From Saccharibacillus deserti (GTDB taxonomy: Bacteria > Bacillota > Bacilli > Paenibacillales > Paenibacillaceae), in NCBI RefSeq assembly GCF_013618475.1, contig NZ_JABJVN010000001.1, forward strand, positions 1,082,355-1,146,354: 64,000 nt of DNA, in the 5' to 3' direction. The translations under genes were made by a program, and so were the position numbers. Positions 45,085 to 53,880 of the stretch are shown here, in pieces. Position 1 is the stretch's first letter; each line of letters starts with the position of its first letter. The notes beneath the pieces are model-generated. The model made no database searches. It was not told the origin of the DNA and worked only from the letters and a program-made list of their open reading frames with translations.

Positions 45085-45969
45085 TTACCCCAGTCGATCC
45101 AGCAGCGGCGCAATTTGGCGGATCTCGGGCAGCGCGGCAGGCTTGAGCGGCAGAGGCAGCCCCGAAGCCTCCATCCAGCCCCGTTCGATCGCGATCGCCG
45201 CCGCCGCGCGCACACTGCCATGCCGGTCAAACAGCGACCAGATCGGTTCCAATTCCGCGCTTAGTCGCTGTGCTTCTTCGGCGTCTCCCGCCCGTGCGCT
45301 GCGCACGATATCCAGACAGGTCTGCGGAAACAGACCGCCAAGGACGGAATACCAGCCGTCGCAGCCCGCGAGCAGACCGGCTGCGCCCATCCGATCGCCG
45401 CTGACGCCGATCGTCATGCCTTCCGGAAGCAGCGTGCGCAGCGATTCCACCCGAAACCGGGCCTGCTCCGCTTCGTCCGGAACGCCGGGGATCTTGATCG
45501 AAGCGACCTGCGGCAGAGCGGCGATCCGTCCATGCAGCTCGTCGCTGAACGCAAAGCGCGTCGTACGCGGATTGTCATACACGCAGAGCGGGACGGACAG
45601 CGTACGCGATATCTGTTCGTACAGCGAATAGACTTCTTCGTCCGTCAGCGGTTGGTACGACACCGGCGCCAGCAGCACGGCGGATGCGCCCGCCTGCTGG
45701 GCATCTTCGGCCAACCGCAGCACGTCACGTGTGCGCAGCGCTCCGATCCCGGCCATAACGGGAATTCCGTCGGCGTGACGCACCGCGAGTTCGACCGTAC
45801 GCCGGCGTTCTTCGCCGTCCAGATACATATAGCTTCCGGTCGAGCCCAGTACCCCGATCGAATGTACATGGGCCGCTGCAAGACGATCGATCATGGAGGC
45901 AAAAGCTTTTTCGTCGATCCCGTCTTGGATCAGCGGCGTCAGGGGAAAAGCGGATAATCCGGTAAACAT
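45085..45969 (-). CDS. Dihydrodipicolinate synthase/N-acetylneuraminate lyase family aldolase
   Basis: The 294-residue class I aldolase has the pyruvate-binding GSTGSYMYLD segment (about 42-51; family GxxGE is changed to GSTGS), Tyr131 in VYDNP and Schiff-base Lys159 in ASIKIPG. It condenses or cleaves 2-oxo acids; since the family Glu after GTTG is missing, it is probably not the biosynthetic DapA. It is divergent from a MocR-type regulator that may control it. Confidence 0.9.
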   Translation of the reverse strand: MFTGLSAFPLTPLIQDGIDEKAFASMIDRLAAAHVHSIGVLGSTGSYMYLDGEERRRTVELAVRHADGIPVMAGIGALRTRDVLRLAEDAQQAGASAVLLAPVSYQPLTDEEVYSLYEQISRTLSVPLCVYDNPRTTRFAFSDELHGRIAALPQVASIKIPGVPDEAEQARFRVESLRTLLPEGMTIGVSGDRMGAAGLLAGCDGWYSVLGGLFPQTCLDIVRSARAGDAEEAQRLSAELEPIWSLFDRHGSVRAAAAIAIERGWMEASGLPLPLKPAALPEIRQIAPLLDRLG

Positions 45970-46075
45970 AGGGGCACGCTCCTTTACTTTTGAGAGAAGA
46001 TGTCGTTTATTATAAAGAATAAACTGGTCTGACCGACAGATCCAGATTCATCAAAAAGAAAGGGGCCAGAATACA

Positions 46076-47530
46076 ATGCTCGAATTAACGCCGCTGCTGA
46101 ACCCCGAACGGGACGAACCGCTGTATGCGCAGCTGTATACTTATGTACGCGAAGAGATCCGGGAGCAGCGTCTTGTCCCCGGCCGGCGTCTGCCTTCCCA
46201 GCGAAGCCTGGCCCGGCATCTGGGCGTCAGCCGCAATACGGTGGATGCCGCTTACCAGCAGCTGCTGGCGGAAGGCTACGTCCACAGCGAAGCGAGAAGA
46301 GGACTGTTTGTCGCCGAACTGCCGGATGACCTGCCTCCAAGCGGCCGTCGCATTCAGGAAAAAGATTCACCCCACGGCAGCGTGCAGGCGTTCGGTACGC
46401 TGCCCGAGCAGAACCGCCGGGCTGCGCCGACCTGCGATTTTCGCTATGGAGACATCGATACCGATCATTTCCCGTTCAAAGCGTGGAGAACCTTGGCGGC
46501 GCGAAGCCTGTCCGCGGAAAATGCCCATCTCCTGCTGTACGGGGAAGCCCGGGGAGAAATGGATTTGCGCAAGCAGATCGCAAAGTACGTCTACCAAGCA
46601 AGAGGCGTGTCGTGCCGCCCTGAGCAGATCGTGGTCGGAGCGGGAACGCCTTATCTGCTGGATCTTCTGCGCAGACTGATCGGAGACGGCGGACGGTATG
46701 CGATGGAAGACCCCGGTTATTTGCGGGCGCGCCGCGTTCTGGAGGAGAGCGGCCGCTCCGTTCTGTCGATTCCGCTCGACGAGCACGGCATCCGGGTAGA
46801 CCGGCTTGCGGCGGCAGGCGCCAACACGGTATATGTCACGCCTTCGCACCAGTTTCCGCTGGGCATGATCATGCCGGCGGCACGCCGCCTCGAACTGATT
46901 CAATGGGCGCGCGAGCGCGGAGGCACGATTCTCGAGGACGACTACGACAGTGAGTTTCGGTACGAAGGCCGGCCTGTACCGTCGCTGCACAGTTTGGATC
47001 CTTACGGAAACACCGTTTATATGGGCACCTTTTCCAAATCATGGATGCCGTCGGCGCGGGTCGGTTATATCGTCCTGCCGGAGAAACTGCTGCCCGCCTA
47101 CCGGCAATACGAGGATCTGTTCAAACAGACCGTGCCCCGGATCGAACAGCATACGCTCGGATTGTTTATGGAGAGCGGGGAATGGGAGCGGCACCTCAAC
47201 CAGATGCGCCAGCTGTACAAAAAAAGATATACGGCGCTGCACGAAGCGATCGGCCGGGAATGGGGAGATTCGGTACGCGTGGTCGGTTCGGCGGCGGGTC
47301 TGCATGTGGTGCTGGAGCTTGGCGGCGCCCTGGCCGGACTCTCGGAACAGGACGCTATCGACGCCGCCAAACGCCGGGGCGTGATCGTGTACGGCGGCTC
47401 GGTTTTTCGGCACGATCCCGTAGAAAAAACTCCGGTGCGTCTTCTGCTCGGTTTTGCGGGACTTTCGGAAACGAAGATCGAACAGGGAATCTCTCTGCTG
47501 GGGCAGGCGTGGAGAGATCCCGAACGGTAA
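46076..47530 (+). CDS. MocR-family regulator (GntR helix-turn-helix fused to aminotransferase)
   Basis: The 484-residue protein has an N-terminal GntR domain (about 10-80: EPLYAQLYTYVREEI, RLPSQRSLARHLGVSRNTV) and a class I aminotransferase-like domain (about 115-480) with predicted PLP Lys321 in GTFSKSWMPSARVGY and DDYDSEFRYEGRP. MocR proteins use PLP or an aldimine as effector. The divergent aldolase-family gene is the natural target. Start ATG 46076 has an AAAGGGG site. Confidence 0.94.
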   Translation: MLELTPLLNPERDEPLYAQLYTYVREEIREQRLVPGRRLPSQRSLARHLGVSRNTVDAAYQQLLAEGYVHSEARRGLFVAELPDDLPPSGRRIQEKDSPHGSVQAFGTLPEQNRRAAPTCDFRYGDIDTDHFPFKAWRTLAARSLSAENAHLLLYGEARGEMDLRKQIAKYVYQARGVSCRPEQIVVGAGTPYLLDLLRRLIGDGGRYAMEDPGYLRARRVLEESGRSVLSIPLDEHGIRVDRLAAAGANTVYVTPSHQFPLGMIMPAARRLELIQWARERGGTILEDDYDSEFRYEGRPVPSLHSLDPYGNTVYMGTFSKSWMPSARVGYIVLPEKLLPAYRQYEDLFKQTVPRIEQHTLGLFMESGEWERHLNQMRQLYKKRYTALHEAIGREWGDSVRVVGSAAGLHVVLELGGALAGLSEQDAIDAAKRRGVIVYGGSVFRHDPVEKTPVRLLLGFAGLSETKIEQGISLLGQAWRDPER

Positions 47531-47581
47531 CCTCTGCCCCTCGCCGGCTTTGATCGGACGCAGACTCGCCCTTTACTCCTT

Positions 47582-47890
47582 TCAATCCGAATAACGGCGT
47601 TTCCGGTAGCTTTTCGGGGTCGATCCGGTCAGCCCCTTGAACATGCGGTAAAAATGGGCCGTCGTTTCGTAGCCGCACCGACGGGAGATTTCCTCGATCG
47701 TCAGTTCCGTGGCCCGCAGCAGTTTTTTGGCGCGGATCATCCGTTTGGCATTGGCGTATTGGGTGAGGTTCATGGTCGTCAGCCGTTCAGAAACAGATCG
47801 CCGCTCTTTTTCTCGTACCCGTCCTGATCGATAAAAAAACGCCCCGCCCCCGGTGAATGTAGACCAGCTCGTAACGGTCGCCATCGCACC
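47582..47890 (-). pseudogene. AraC-family regulator remnant
   Basis: Two pieces of one AraC gene are joined. The N-terminal cupin piece reads RYELVYIHRGRGVF, then, after a missing T in a T-run near 47836, IDQDGYEKKSGDLFLNG. The middle is deleted, and the C-terminal HTH follows in another frame: YANAKRMIRAKKLLRATEL, then EEISRRCGYETTAHFYRMFK and GSTPKSYRKRR. The upstream end is fused to the amidohydrolase remnant near 47890. A 103-codon open frame exists by chance but its first 40 residues are out of frame. Confidence 0.88.
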
Positions 47891-48895
47891 CACTACGGCG
47901 AACTATGCCGCCACGCCAAATTCACCGGCTTCCGTCTGACGGTCCAGGATATGCCGGACGCGTCCCGCATTCTGGAGCCGGCGTTCGTCGAAGCACTGCG
48001 GGGTTACGCCGACGAAGATATCCCGGTCGATCTGCTGGTAACGGCAGATCGGATGGATGAAGTGTTGGAACTGCTGCGGCAGGTGCCGCGGCTGAGGGGC
48101 ATCGTCGACCATCTGGCCAAACCCGGTATCCGGGAGCGGCGGTTCGAACCGTGGGCGAGCCGGTTAAGCGAGTTGGCTCGTCTGCCGAATCTGTACGGCA
48201 AAATGTCCGGATTAGTCACGGAAGCCGATTCCGCCGCCTGGAAAACAGAAGACTTCGTTCCCTACATCCGGCATGCTCTGCATGCTTTCGGTCCGGAGCG
48301 TGTCCTGTTCGGCAGCGATTGGCCCGTCTGCCTGCTGGCGGCTCCCTATGGACAGGTAACGGAAATTTTGCGGCAGGCGCTTCCGGACGAATGGGGAGAG
48401 CGGGAAAGAGCGCTGCTGTTCGGCGGAAATGCCATCCTGTCGTACTGCCATTATTCGCTGAACGACAATTCGCTGCTCGGACTTCTGCCGCTGCTGCAGG
48501 AGAGAGGAGTCGGCGTCGTCAACGCGTCGCCGCTGTCGATGGGACTGCTCGGCACCCGCCCTATCGCCGGCTGGCATCCCGCGGGCGAGAAACTGAGAGC
48601 GGCCTGCCGCATGGCCGCAGAGCACTGCGCGGCGAAAGGCAGCGATATCGCAAAGCTGGCGGTCCAGTATTCGACGCGCAACGAACGAATCCCCACCACG
48701 CTTGTCAGCACGGCAACTCCGGCCAATATCGTCAAGAATGCGGCCTGGACCGACGAACCGCTGGACGAAGAACTGCTGCGGGAAGTGCTGGACATTCTGA
48801 AGCCGGTGCATAATGTCTCCTGGGTCAGCGGACGTCCGGAATACAACGGCTTTTCCGGCGAATCCGCGACGCAGACGGAAGGGGGCGGCCGATAA
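47888..48895 (+). pseudogene. Amidohydrolase fragment fused in frame to an aldo/keto reductase fragment
   Basis: The 5' part (to about 48437) is the C-terminal two-thirds of an L-fuconolactonase-type amidohydrolase: HYGELCRHAKFTGFRL, GIVDHLAKPGI, NLYGKMSGLVTEAD, RVLFGSDWPVCLLAA and FGGNA. From LSYCHYSLND on it is the C-terminal half of an L-fucose/D-threo-aldose dehydrogenase-type AKR: GVGVVNASPLSMGLLG, LVSTATPANIVKNA, KPVHNVSWVSGRPEYN. The first third of the hydrolase and the N-terminal, NADPH/Tyr-containing half of the reductase are lost. The frame is open from 47951, but neither enzyme can be complete. Confidence 0.9.
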
Positions 48896-49850
48896 TGCGG
48901 GGGATCGTCTGCGAAGAGATCGGACGCCTGGCGTGGCGCGAAGACCTGCCGGAGCCGATGCTTGCGTCCGGTCACGCGATCGTCCGCATCCGCCGGATCG
49001 GCATCTGCGGCACGGATCTGCACGCGTACCGGGGGAGACAGCCTTTTTTCGACTATCCGCGTATCCTGGGGCATGAACTGGCAGGCATCGTCGAAGAGAT
49101 CGGCGAAAACGAGTCGGTCCTGCGCACCGGCGATCAGGTCAGCCTGATCCCGTATTTGCACTGCGGGCAATGCGGGGCATGCCGAAACGGAAAGACCAAC
49201 TGCTGCCGGCAGATGCGGATGTTCGGCGTGCACGTGGACGGAGGCATGCGGGAGCGGGTCTCGATTCCGGTCAGCCGCCTGATCCGCACGGAAGGCTTGA
49301 CGCTGGACCAGTCCGCGATGCTGGAGCCGCTTGCGATCGGCGCGCACGGCATTCGGCGCGCCGGCGTGCAGTCGGGCGGCACCGTACTGGTTATCGGCGC
49401 GGGGCCGATCGGACTCGGCGTCATGATTCTCGCCCGGCATGCCGGCGCGAACGTGATCGCGATGGACATCAACGAAGAGCGGCTGGCGTTCTGCCGCTCC
49501 TGGGCGGGCGTGGAACATACGCTGGCGGCGGACGGTGCGCCGAGGCGGCTCGAAGAACTGACGGGCGGCGAACTCGCTCCGGTCGTGATCGACGCGACCG
49601 GCAATGCGGCATCGATGATGGACGCGTTCCGCCTCGTCTCGCACGGCGGTTCGCTTGTGTATGTGGGTTTGGTCAAAGGCGAGATCGCGTTCGACGATCC
49701 GCATTTCCACAGCCGTGAGCTGACGCTGTCCGCCAGCCGCAACGCTACGCGGGAAGATTTCGATTTCGTGCTGGATGCGATGGCGTCGGGCGCGATCGAC
49801 ACGGACCGTTATCGAAGGTGATCAAGGCGATGGTGGACGTCGGCGATTAA
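48895..49850 (+). pseudogene. Zinc-dependent alcohol dehydrogenase with a deletion near the 3' end
   Basis: The frame from ATG 48895 gives 308 residues of a medium-chain dehydrogenase (GICGTDLHAYRG, GHELAG, four structural cysteines in CGQCGACRNGKTNCC, VIGAGPIGLGVMIL) and then stops after IDTDRYRR. The expected last residues appear in another frame at 49816-49850 (KVIKAMVDVGD). About 30 codons are missing between the two. The Rossmann core is intact, so some activity cannot be excluded, but the C-terminal catalytic-domain helix is lost. It overlaps the preceding remnant by one base. Confidence 0.82.
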
Positions 49851-50055
49851 AGCGGTGGGAGTCCTACAAATTGTCGGGTTCCTGATCGACGATCAGAAGT
49901 ATCACGGGCAGGTCATCTATAACGACGGTACGCTGGCGGTTTATTGATCTTTGCGAGCCAAGCCCTTTCTCCTATAAAGAGTTGGCTTGTTTTTTTGCAT
50001 GCAGAGGATAGACTCGCTTGAAAAAAAGAGTGTACAATAGATAGCGTTCGGTTCA

Positions 50056-50220
50056 TTGGGAAACTCTGACCGGGCATTGATCGAAAACTCCCAAAAAGAA
50101 AAAGAATATTTCGCCAAAGAATTATTGACCGATATCGACGATACGGAACTTGCGGTGTTGAGAAAGGTACCGGGTCGATGGAATACGAACGTGGAGCGAA
50201 TGAAAGCCAACGGGCAAACG
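50056..50220 (+). pseudogene. Possible MarR-family C-terminal fragment
   Basis: The frame upstream of the DUF896 gene carries FAKELLTDIDDTELAVL and NTNVERMKAN, reminiscent of the C-terminal helix of MarR regulators (LLADISDEELAVF-type). The wing and HTH are absent, and the frame runs into the next gene by chance. Short; treat as tentative. Confidence 0.4.
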
Positions 50221-50241
50221 AAATACGAAGGAGGCACAATC

Positions 50242-50481
50242 ATGATGATTCCAAGTCTGGAACGCATTAACCAATTGTCGAAAAAAGCAAAAGCGGAAGG
50301 TTTGACGGAAGCGGAAAAAGAGGAGCAGGCCCTTCTTCGGAAAGAATATCTGCGGACCTTCCGCGGATCGGTCGATGAGCTCCTGCTGAACTCGACGATC
50401 GTCGATCCGCTGGGCGACGATGTTACTCCGGAGAAGCTTAGAGCCAAGCAGAACGAGAACGGTAAAAACAAACATCATTGA
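50242..50481 (+). CDS. DUF896 family protein (YnzC-like)
   Basis: The 79-residue protein starts at ATG 50242 (AAGGAGG site 7 bases upstream). It has the family pattern: helical hairpin LERINQLSKKAKAEGLTEAE, QALLRKEYLRTFRGSV and the conserved DPLGDDVTPEKLR. YnzC-like proteins are short helical cytoplasmic proteins, some linked to the SOS regulon; function is unknown. The longer frame from 50056 includes unrelated sequence. Confidence 0.92.
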   Translation: MMIPSLERINQLSKKAKAEGLTEAEKEEQALLRKEYLRTFRGSVDELLLNSTIVDPLGDDVTPEKLRAKQNENGKNKHH

Positions 50482-50496
50482 TTCGCAGCTTTTGCC

Positions 50497-50532
50497 TCGT
50501 CGATTCGGGAACAACCGGTCGACGATTTTTTT
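50497..50532 (+). terminator. Terminator of the DUF896 gene
   Basis: TCGTCGA (50497-50503) pairs with TCGACGA (50519-50525), followed by seven T. Confidence 0.7.
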
Positions 50533-50727
50533 ATGGGAAGCTTCAATCTGCCCAAATTTCTGGAGGCATTTTTATCTTTTTATCCTTTGGTTTTAAATAA
50601 AGGTTGGTTTAAGGTTCTTCGGCAATAATGAAAGCAAGAAGACAAGAGCAGTTGCAGCGCTTCAGGCAGTGGCACCCAAGACGGAAGACAACCAAATCGC
50701 ACCCATAAAAATCGGAGGTACAGTAAC

Positions 50728-52014
50728 ATGATGAACAAATGGATGATTAAAGGTATGACGGTAATGATCGCAGGTACGGTAGTATTGGCGGGATGCAGCA
50801 GCACGACCCCGACCGATACGGAAACAGCGGAAACAGCGGTAACGGAAACAACCGCCAGCGCAGCGACGACGGCCGACACGTCGACAACAAATACGACGGC
50901 GAACGAGACGGTATCGGTAGATTCGGGCGCAGGTGCCGAAGGCACGCCGCCGGGAGAGCCGCCGACGGGAGGAGCAGGAGGCACGCCGCCTGACGGCCAG
51001 GCCGGAGAAGCCAAAGATTCCATTATCGAGGTCGTGGAGCAGGTGGCGGCTGATACGGCGATTACCGAAGAATCGGACGAAGTCGAACTGGCCGACGCTT
51101 TTCTGGCTACCTTGACGGACGAAGAAAAGGAAACGGTCTCTTATGAGCTGACGGAAGAAAACGCAGTACACTGGACCAATCTGCCGGCGAATTCGACAAA
51201 CCGGAACGGCGCCGCTCTTGGCGATCTGTCCGAAGAAAGCGTGGAAGCCGCATTGAAGCTGGCCAAAGCTTCGCTGAGCGAAGAAGGATTCGAAACGATG
51301 CTGAACATTATCCGCTCGGACGAGTTCCTGACGACGGATACGGGCCGTACGGAATGGGGGTCGGGACTGTATTATATTGCGATCCTGGGCACGCCTTCGG
51401 CTACCGATACCTGGATGCTGCAGATCAGCGGACACCACTTGGCGGAAAATCTCGTCTTCAACGGCGAAGAAGTCAGCGCGACGCCGCAGTTTACCGGCAC
51501 GGAACCCCAGACATTCGAGCTGGACGGTACGACGTATTCCCCGGTCGAAACGCGTAAGGAAGGTATGTATGCCGTTATCGATTCGCTGGACGACACACAG
51601 CTTGCGACCGCGAAAATTTCGAAAAGTTTCACGGACGTCGTAGTCGGCGCAGGCCAAGACGGCCAGTTCCCGGAAAGCGAAGGGATTCGGTATGCGGAGC
51701 TGAACACGGAGCAGCAGGAATTGGTGAAAACGGCGATCCAGGCCTGGGTGAAGGACGCGAATAGCGAAACGTCCGAAACGCTGCTGACCGAATACTTGTC
51801 CGAAGAAGCGTTGGCCGAAACGTATATCGGCTGGTCCGGTTCGACAGATCCCGACGTCATCGGTTCGTACGTGAGAATCGACGGACCTCGGCTGTGGCTG
51901 GAAATGGCCGCTCAGCAAGGCGTAGCCTACAGCAGCGGCGAATCCGCCGAAGCACATTTCCATACGGTGTGGCGCGATAAAGTGTCAGATTACGCCGGCG
52001 AATTTACGGAGTAA
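50728..52014 (+). CDS. Lipoprotein with DUF3500 domain
   Basis: The 428-residue protein has a lipoprotein signal peptide (VLAGC, about residues 19-23), a Thr/Ala-rich linker (25-70), a Gly/Pro-rich patch (TPPGEPPTGGAGGTPP, about 73-90) and a DUF3500 domain from about 120: HWTNLPANSTNRNGAALGDL, GSGLYYIAILGTP, MLQISGHHLAENL, and RIDGPRLWLEMAAQQG. It should be displayed on the outer membrane face. DUF3500 function is unknown. Start has a CGGAGG site. Confidence 0.9.
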   Translation: MMNKWMIKGMTVMIAGTVVLAGCSSTTPTDTETAETAVTETTASAATTADTSTTNTTANETVSVDSGAGAEGTPPGEPPTGGAGGTPPDGQAGEAKDSIIEVVEQVAADTAITEESDEVELADAFLATLTDEEKETVSYELTEENAVHWTNLPANSTNRNGAALGDLSEESVEAALKLAKASLSEEGFETMLNIIRSDEFLTTDTGRTEWGSGLYYIAILGTPSATDTWMLQISGHHLAENLVFNGEEVSATPQFTGTEPQTFELDGTTYSPVETRKEGMYAVIDSLDDTQLATAKISKSFTDVVVGAGQDGQFPESEGIRYAELNTEQQELVKTAIQAWVKDANSETSETLLTEYLSEEALAETYIGWSGSTDPDVIGSYVRIDGPRLWLEMAAQQGVAYSSGESAEAHFHTVWRDKVSDYAGEFTE

Positions 52015-52061
52015 TCGCGAAAAGCTCGCCATCCCGAAAGATCCGTTATCGAATAGAAAGC

Positions 52062-52093
52062 AAAAAGGACCTTCAACTGAAGGTCCTTTTCTT
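52062..52093 (+). terminator. Terminator after the DUF3500 gene
   Basis: AAAGGACCTTC and GAAGGTCCTTT form the stem with a 4-base loop, followed by TTTTCTT. Confidence 0.9.
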
Positions 52094-52336
52094 AATTTTT
52101 GAGAGCGAGGCAAAGCAAAATCTTAAAAAGATTTATTTGAATTCCAAGCTTCTTCACAAAATCAGTATTTTGTACATATGTATAAACAGACTTTCTTAAA
52201 GCTCATTCGTCTTCTTTCGTCTTCTATTGTCATTGTCCATTCTTGAAATTTATTACTCAAAACATAAACAATTATGACTTAATTTATTTATATCCCTCGG
52301 TAAAGTCTCCAATAAGCATGGATAAATGTGAAAAAC
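52094..52336. other. AT-rich stretch between two terminators
   Basis: About 240 bases are much richer in A and T than the rest of the window. They contain direct repeats (TTCGTCTTC twice, 52206-52226) and AAATCTT/AAGATTT, but no convincing frame. No promoter for a neighbour is expected here, because both flanking genes end towards it. Origin unknown. Confidence 0.4.
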
Positions 52337-52379
52337 AAAAAAGAGTCTAATCAGCCAAACGGGCTGCCTAAACTCTTTT
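52337..52379 (-). terminator. Terminator of the SDR gene at 52407 (minus strand)
   Basis: AAAGAGTCTA/TAAACTCTTT with an inner CAGCC/GGGCTG stem; the minus strand continues with TTTTTTG. Confidence 0.85.
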
Positions 52380-52406
52380 GATCCGAACTGCTTGAATCCC
52401 GAAAAA

Positions 52407-53090
52407 TCAACGTCCAACGTTCACAACCGCTCCAATCCAGGTCGGTTCACTCCCTGCAGCCCGCACTAGGCAGTCGGCACAATCTGCGAACGACAATGGA
52501 CGAAACGGAGCGATATGCGCCGACGGGCCTGCCGTATAATCCCGTGTGGCTGGGGACTTAGTCAGCCCCGCCGGTCGTACGATTACCCATTCCAGGCCGC
52601 TTCCCTGCACCGCATATTCGGCAGCCGCTTTATCTTTGATCGCTTTGGAGAAGACGCGCCGATTCAGACCGATCATGAACCGATCCAGAGCAGCCAGCTC
52701 TTTGCCATCGCTTAGGCCGATTCCGCTCTGCATCACAAGGCGATGGACGCCGGTACGCCGGCAGGCCTCAAGAAGATTCGGTATCCCTTCCGACATCACC
52801 GTACCCGGCGAGAAGTTTGCGGCCATCATGTCCAGAACTCCTTTGGACCGGCCGGAGCCTGCTGAACGGCCGCTTGGACCGATGCAGCTGATCACCGTAT
52901 CGGTGCCCGCAACCGCTTCCGCCAAGCCGGCTTTATCATACACGTCAGCCTGCCGGATCCGGAGTCCTTGCTCGGCGGGTATGTTCTCCGGCCGCCGGGC
53001 TACCGCCACCACTTCATAGTCCAGTTCAAGCAGCCGCTCGACTACTTTTCGCCCGGTTTCCCCCGTTGCTCCGATTACCGCGATTTTCAT
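52407..53090 (-). CDS. NAD(P)-binding SDR, NmrA-like
   Basis: The 227-residue atypical SDR has the N-terminal GATGETGRKVV motif (residues 7-17), the TDTVISCIGPSGR segment and WVIVRPAGLTKSP. It lacks a clear YxxxK. Such proteins are NAD(P)H-sensing or reduce small quinones and ketones. It is divergent from a TetR gene; its -35 box overlaps a palindrome likely bound by that repressor. Confidence 0.88.
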   Translation of the reverse strand: MKIAVIGATGETGRKVVERLLELDYEVVAVARRPENIPAEQGLRIRQADVYDKAGLAEAVAGTDTVISCIGPSGRSAGSGRSKGVLDMMAANFSPGTVMSEGIPNLLEACRRTGVHRLVMQSGIGLSDGKELAALDRFMIGLNRRVFSKAIKDKAAAEYAVQGSGLEWVIVRPAGLTKSPATRDYTAGPSAHIAPFRPLSFADCADCLVRAAGSEPTWIGAVVNVGR

Positions 53091-53157
53091 CGACTATTCC
53101 CCTTTCGACAACCGCTCCTTTCGGCCCGGTTCGGTTCTCTACACTATCGTGCTCAAA

Positions 53158-53171
53158 TGCACACTCGTGCA
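53158..53171. promoter_or_regulatory. Candidate TetR operator in the SDR/TetR divergent region
   Basis: TGCAC-ACTC-GTGCA is a perfect dyad. On the minus strand a promoter TTGCAC-N18-GATAGT overlaps it and drives the SDR gene. Further GTGCAT half-sites occur at about 53240-53246 and 53271-53277 near the TetR start. Confidence 0.5.
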
Positions 53172-53305
53172 ATAAAAAGCCGTTAGGTATAATTGTAGGG
53201 AAACGCGGAGAATCGGCAATGATCAAAAGGACCGCTTTCGTGCATTCATTCACACATCGGCTGTAATTGTGCATGATTTTCCGAAAAACAGGAGGTTTCT
53301 ATAAG

Positions 53306-53869
53306 GTGAACACCGATCGAAGAAAACGCAAATCGCAGGAAGCGATCAAAAAGGCACTCGTTGAACTGATCACGGTCAAAAAATTCGATCAAATTACGAT
53401 ACAGGACATTTCCGATAAAGCGGACGTAGGTCGAAGAACGTTCTATCTTCATTACATGGATAAGTTCGACCTTTTGGATCAGCTTATCGAAGAACAGATG
53501 CAGGAGATGCGTCAGCTCTGCGATTCGTCCGAAAAAGACGCCGACTACAAGGAGATGGGATTATTGTGGTTTCAGTATTTTGAAAATCATTCCCTGTTTT
53601 TCTCCGCTATGCTGACGAATAAAGGAAGCTCTTTTTTTCGAAGTCGACTGCTTGAATTTTTTCTGCAGGAATTAAAAAGTACCGATGTGCAGAATCCGGA
53701 AAAACCCCATCCGAAGACGGCTAATCCGGATGAGGTCGATATTCAGTTTTTGGGAGCCGCTATCGTGGGCATCGTCGAATGGTGGTTTGAACAAGGAAAG
53801 CCCTTTCCCCCTGCCGTCATGGCTCAACGGGTCGGCTCTCTGCTTGAACGAAATCTGGAAATGACATAA
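53306..53869 (+). CDS. TetR-family transcriptional regulator
   Basis: The 187-residue protein starts at GTG 53306 (AGGAGG site); the frame opens at 53267 without a site. The N-terminal HTH is RKSQEAIKKALVELITVKKF, ITIQDISDKADVGRRTFYLH, and the C-terminal part has the TetR_C FTTM-type helices (MGLLWFQYFENHSLFFSAML). It is probably a repressor of the divergent NmrA-like SDR. It is convergent with the TerD-nuclease gene, with only 11 bases between the stops. Confidence 0.92.
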   Translation: MNTDRRKRKSQEAIKKALVELITVKKFDQITIQDISDKADVGRRTFYLHYMDKFDLLDQLIEEQMQEMRQLCDSSEKDADYKEMGLLWFQYFENHSLFFSAMLTNKGSSFFRSRLLEFFLQELKSTDVQNPEKPHPKTANPDEVDIQFLGAAIVGIVEWWFEQGKPFPPAVMAQRVGSLLERNLEMT

Positions 53870-53880
53870 ACAACAGAACG

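Noticed and set aside
47582-47893. 103-residue open frame as an intact small AraC-type protein
   Set aside because: Its first 40 residues are a frame-shifted reading of the cupin part; only the last 60 are AraC sequence.
50056-50241. Longer start for the DUF896 protein
   Set aside because: The family begins near the ATG at 50242, which has a strong ribosome-binding site; the upstream part is unrelated.
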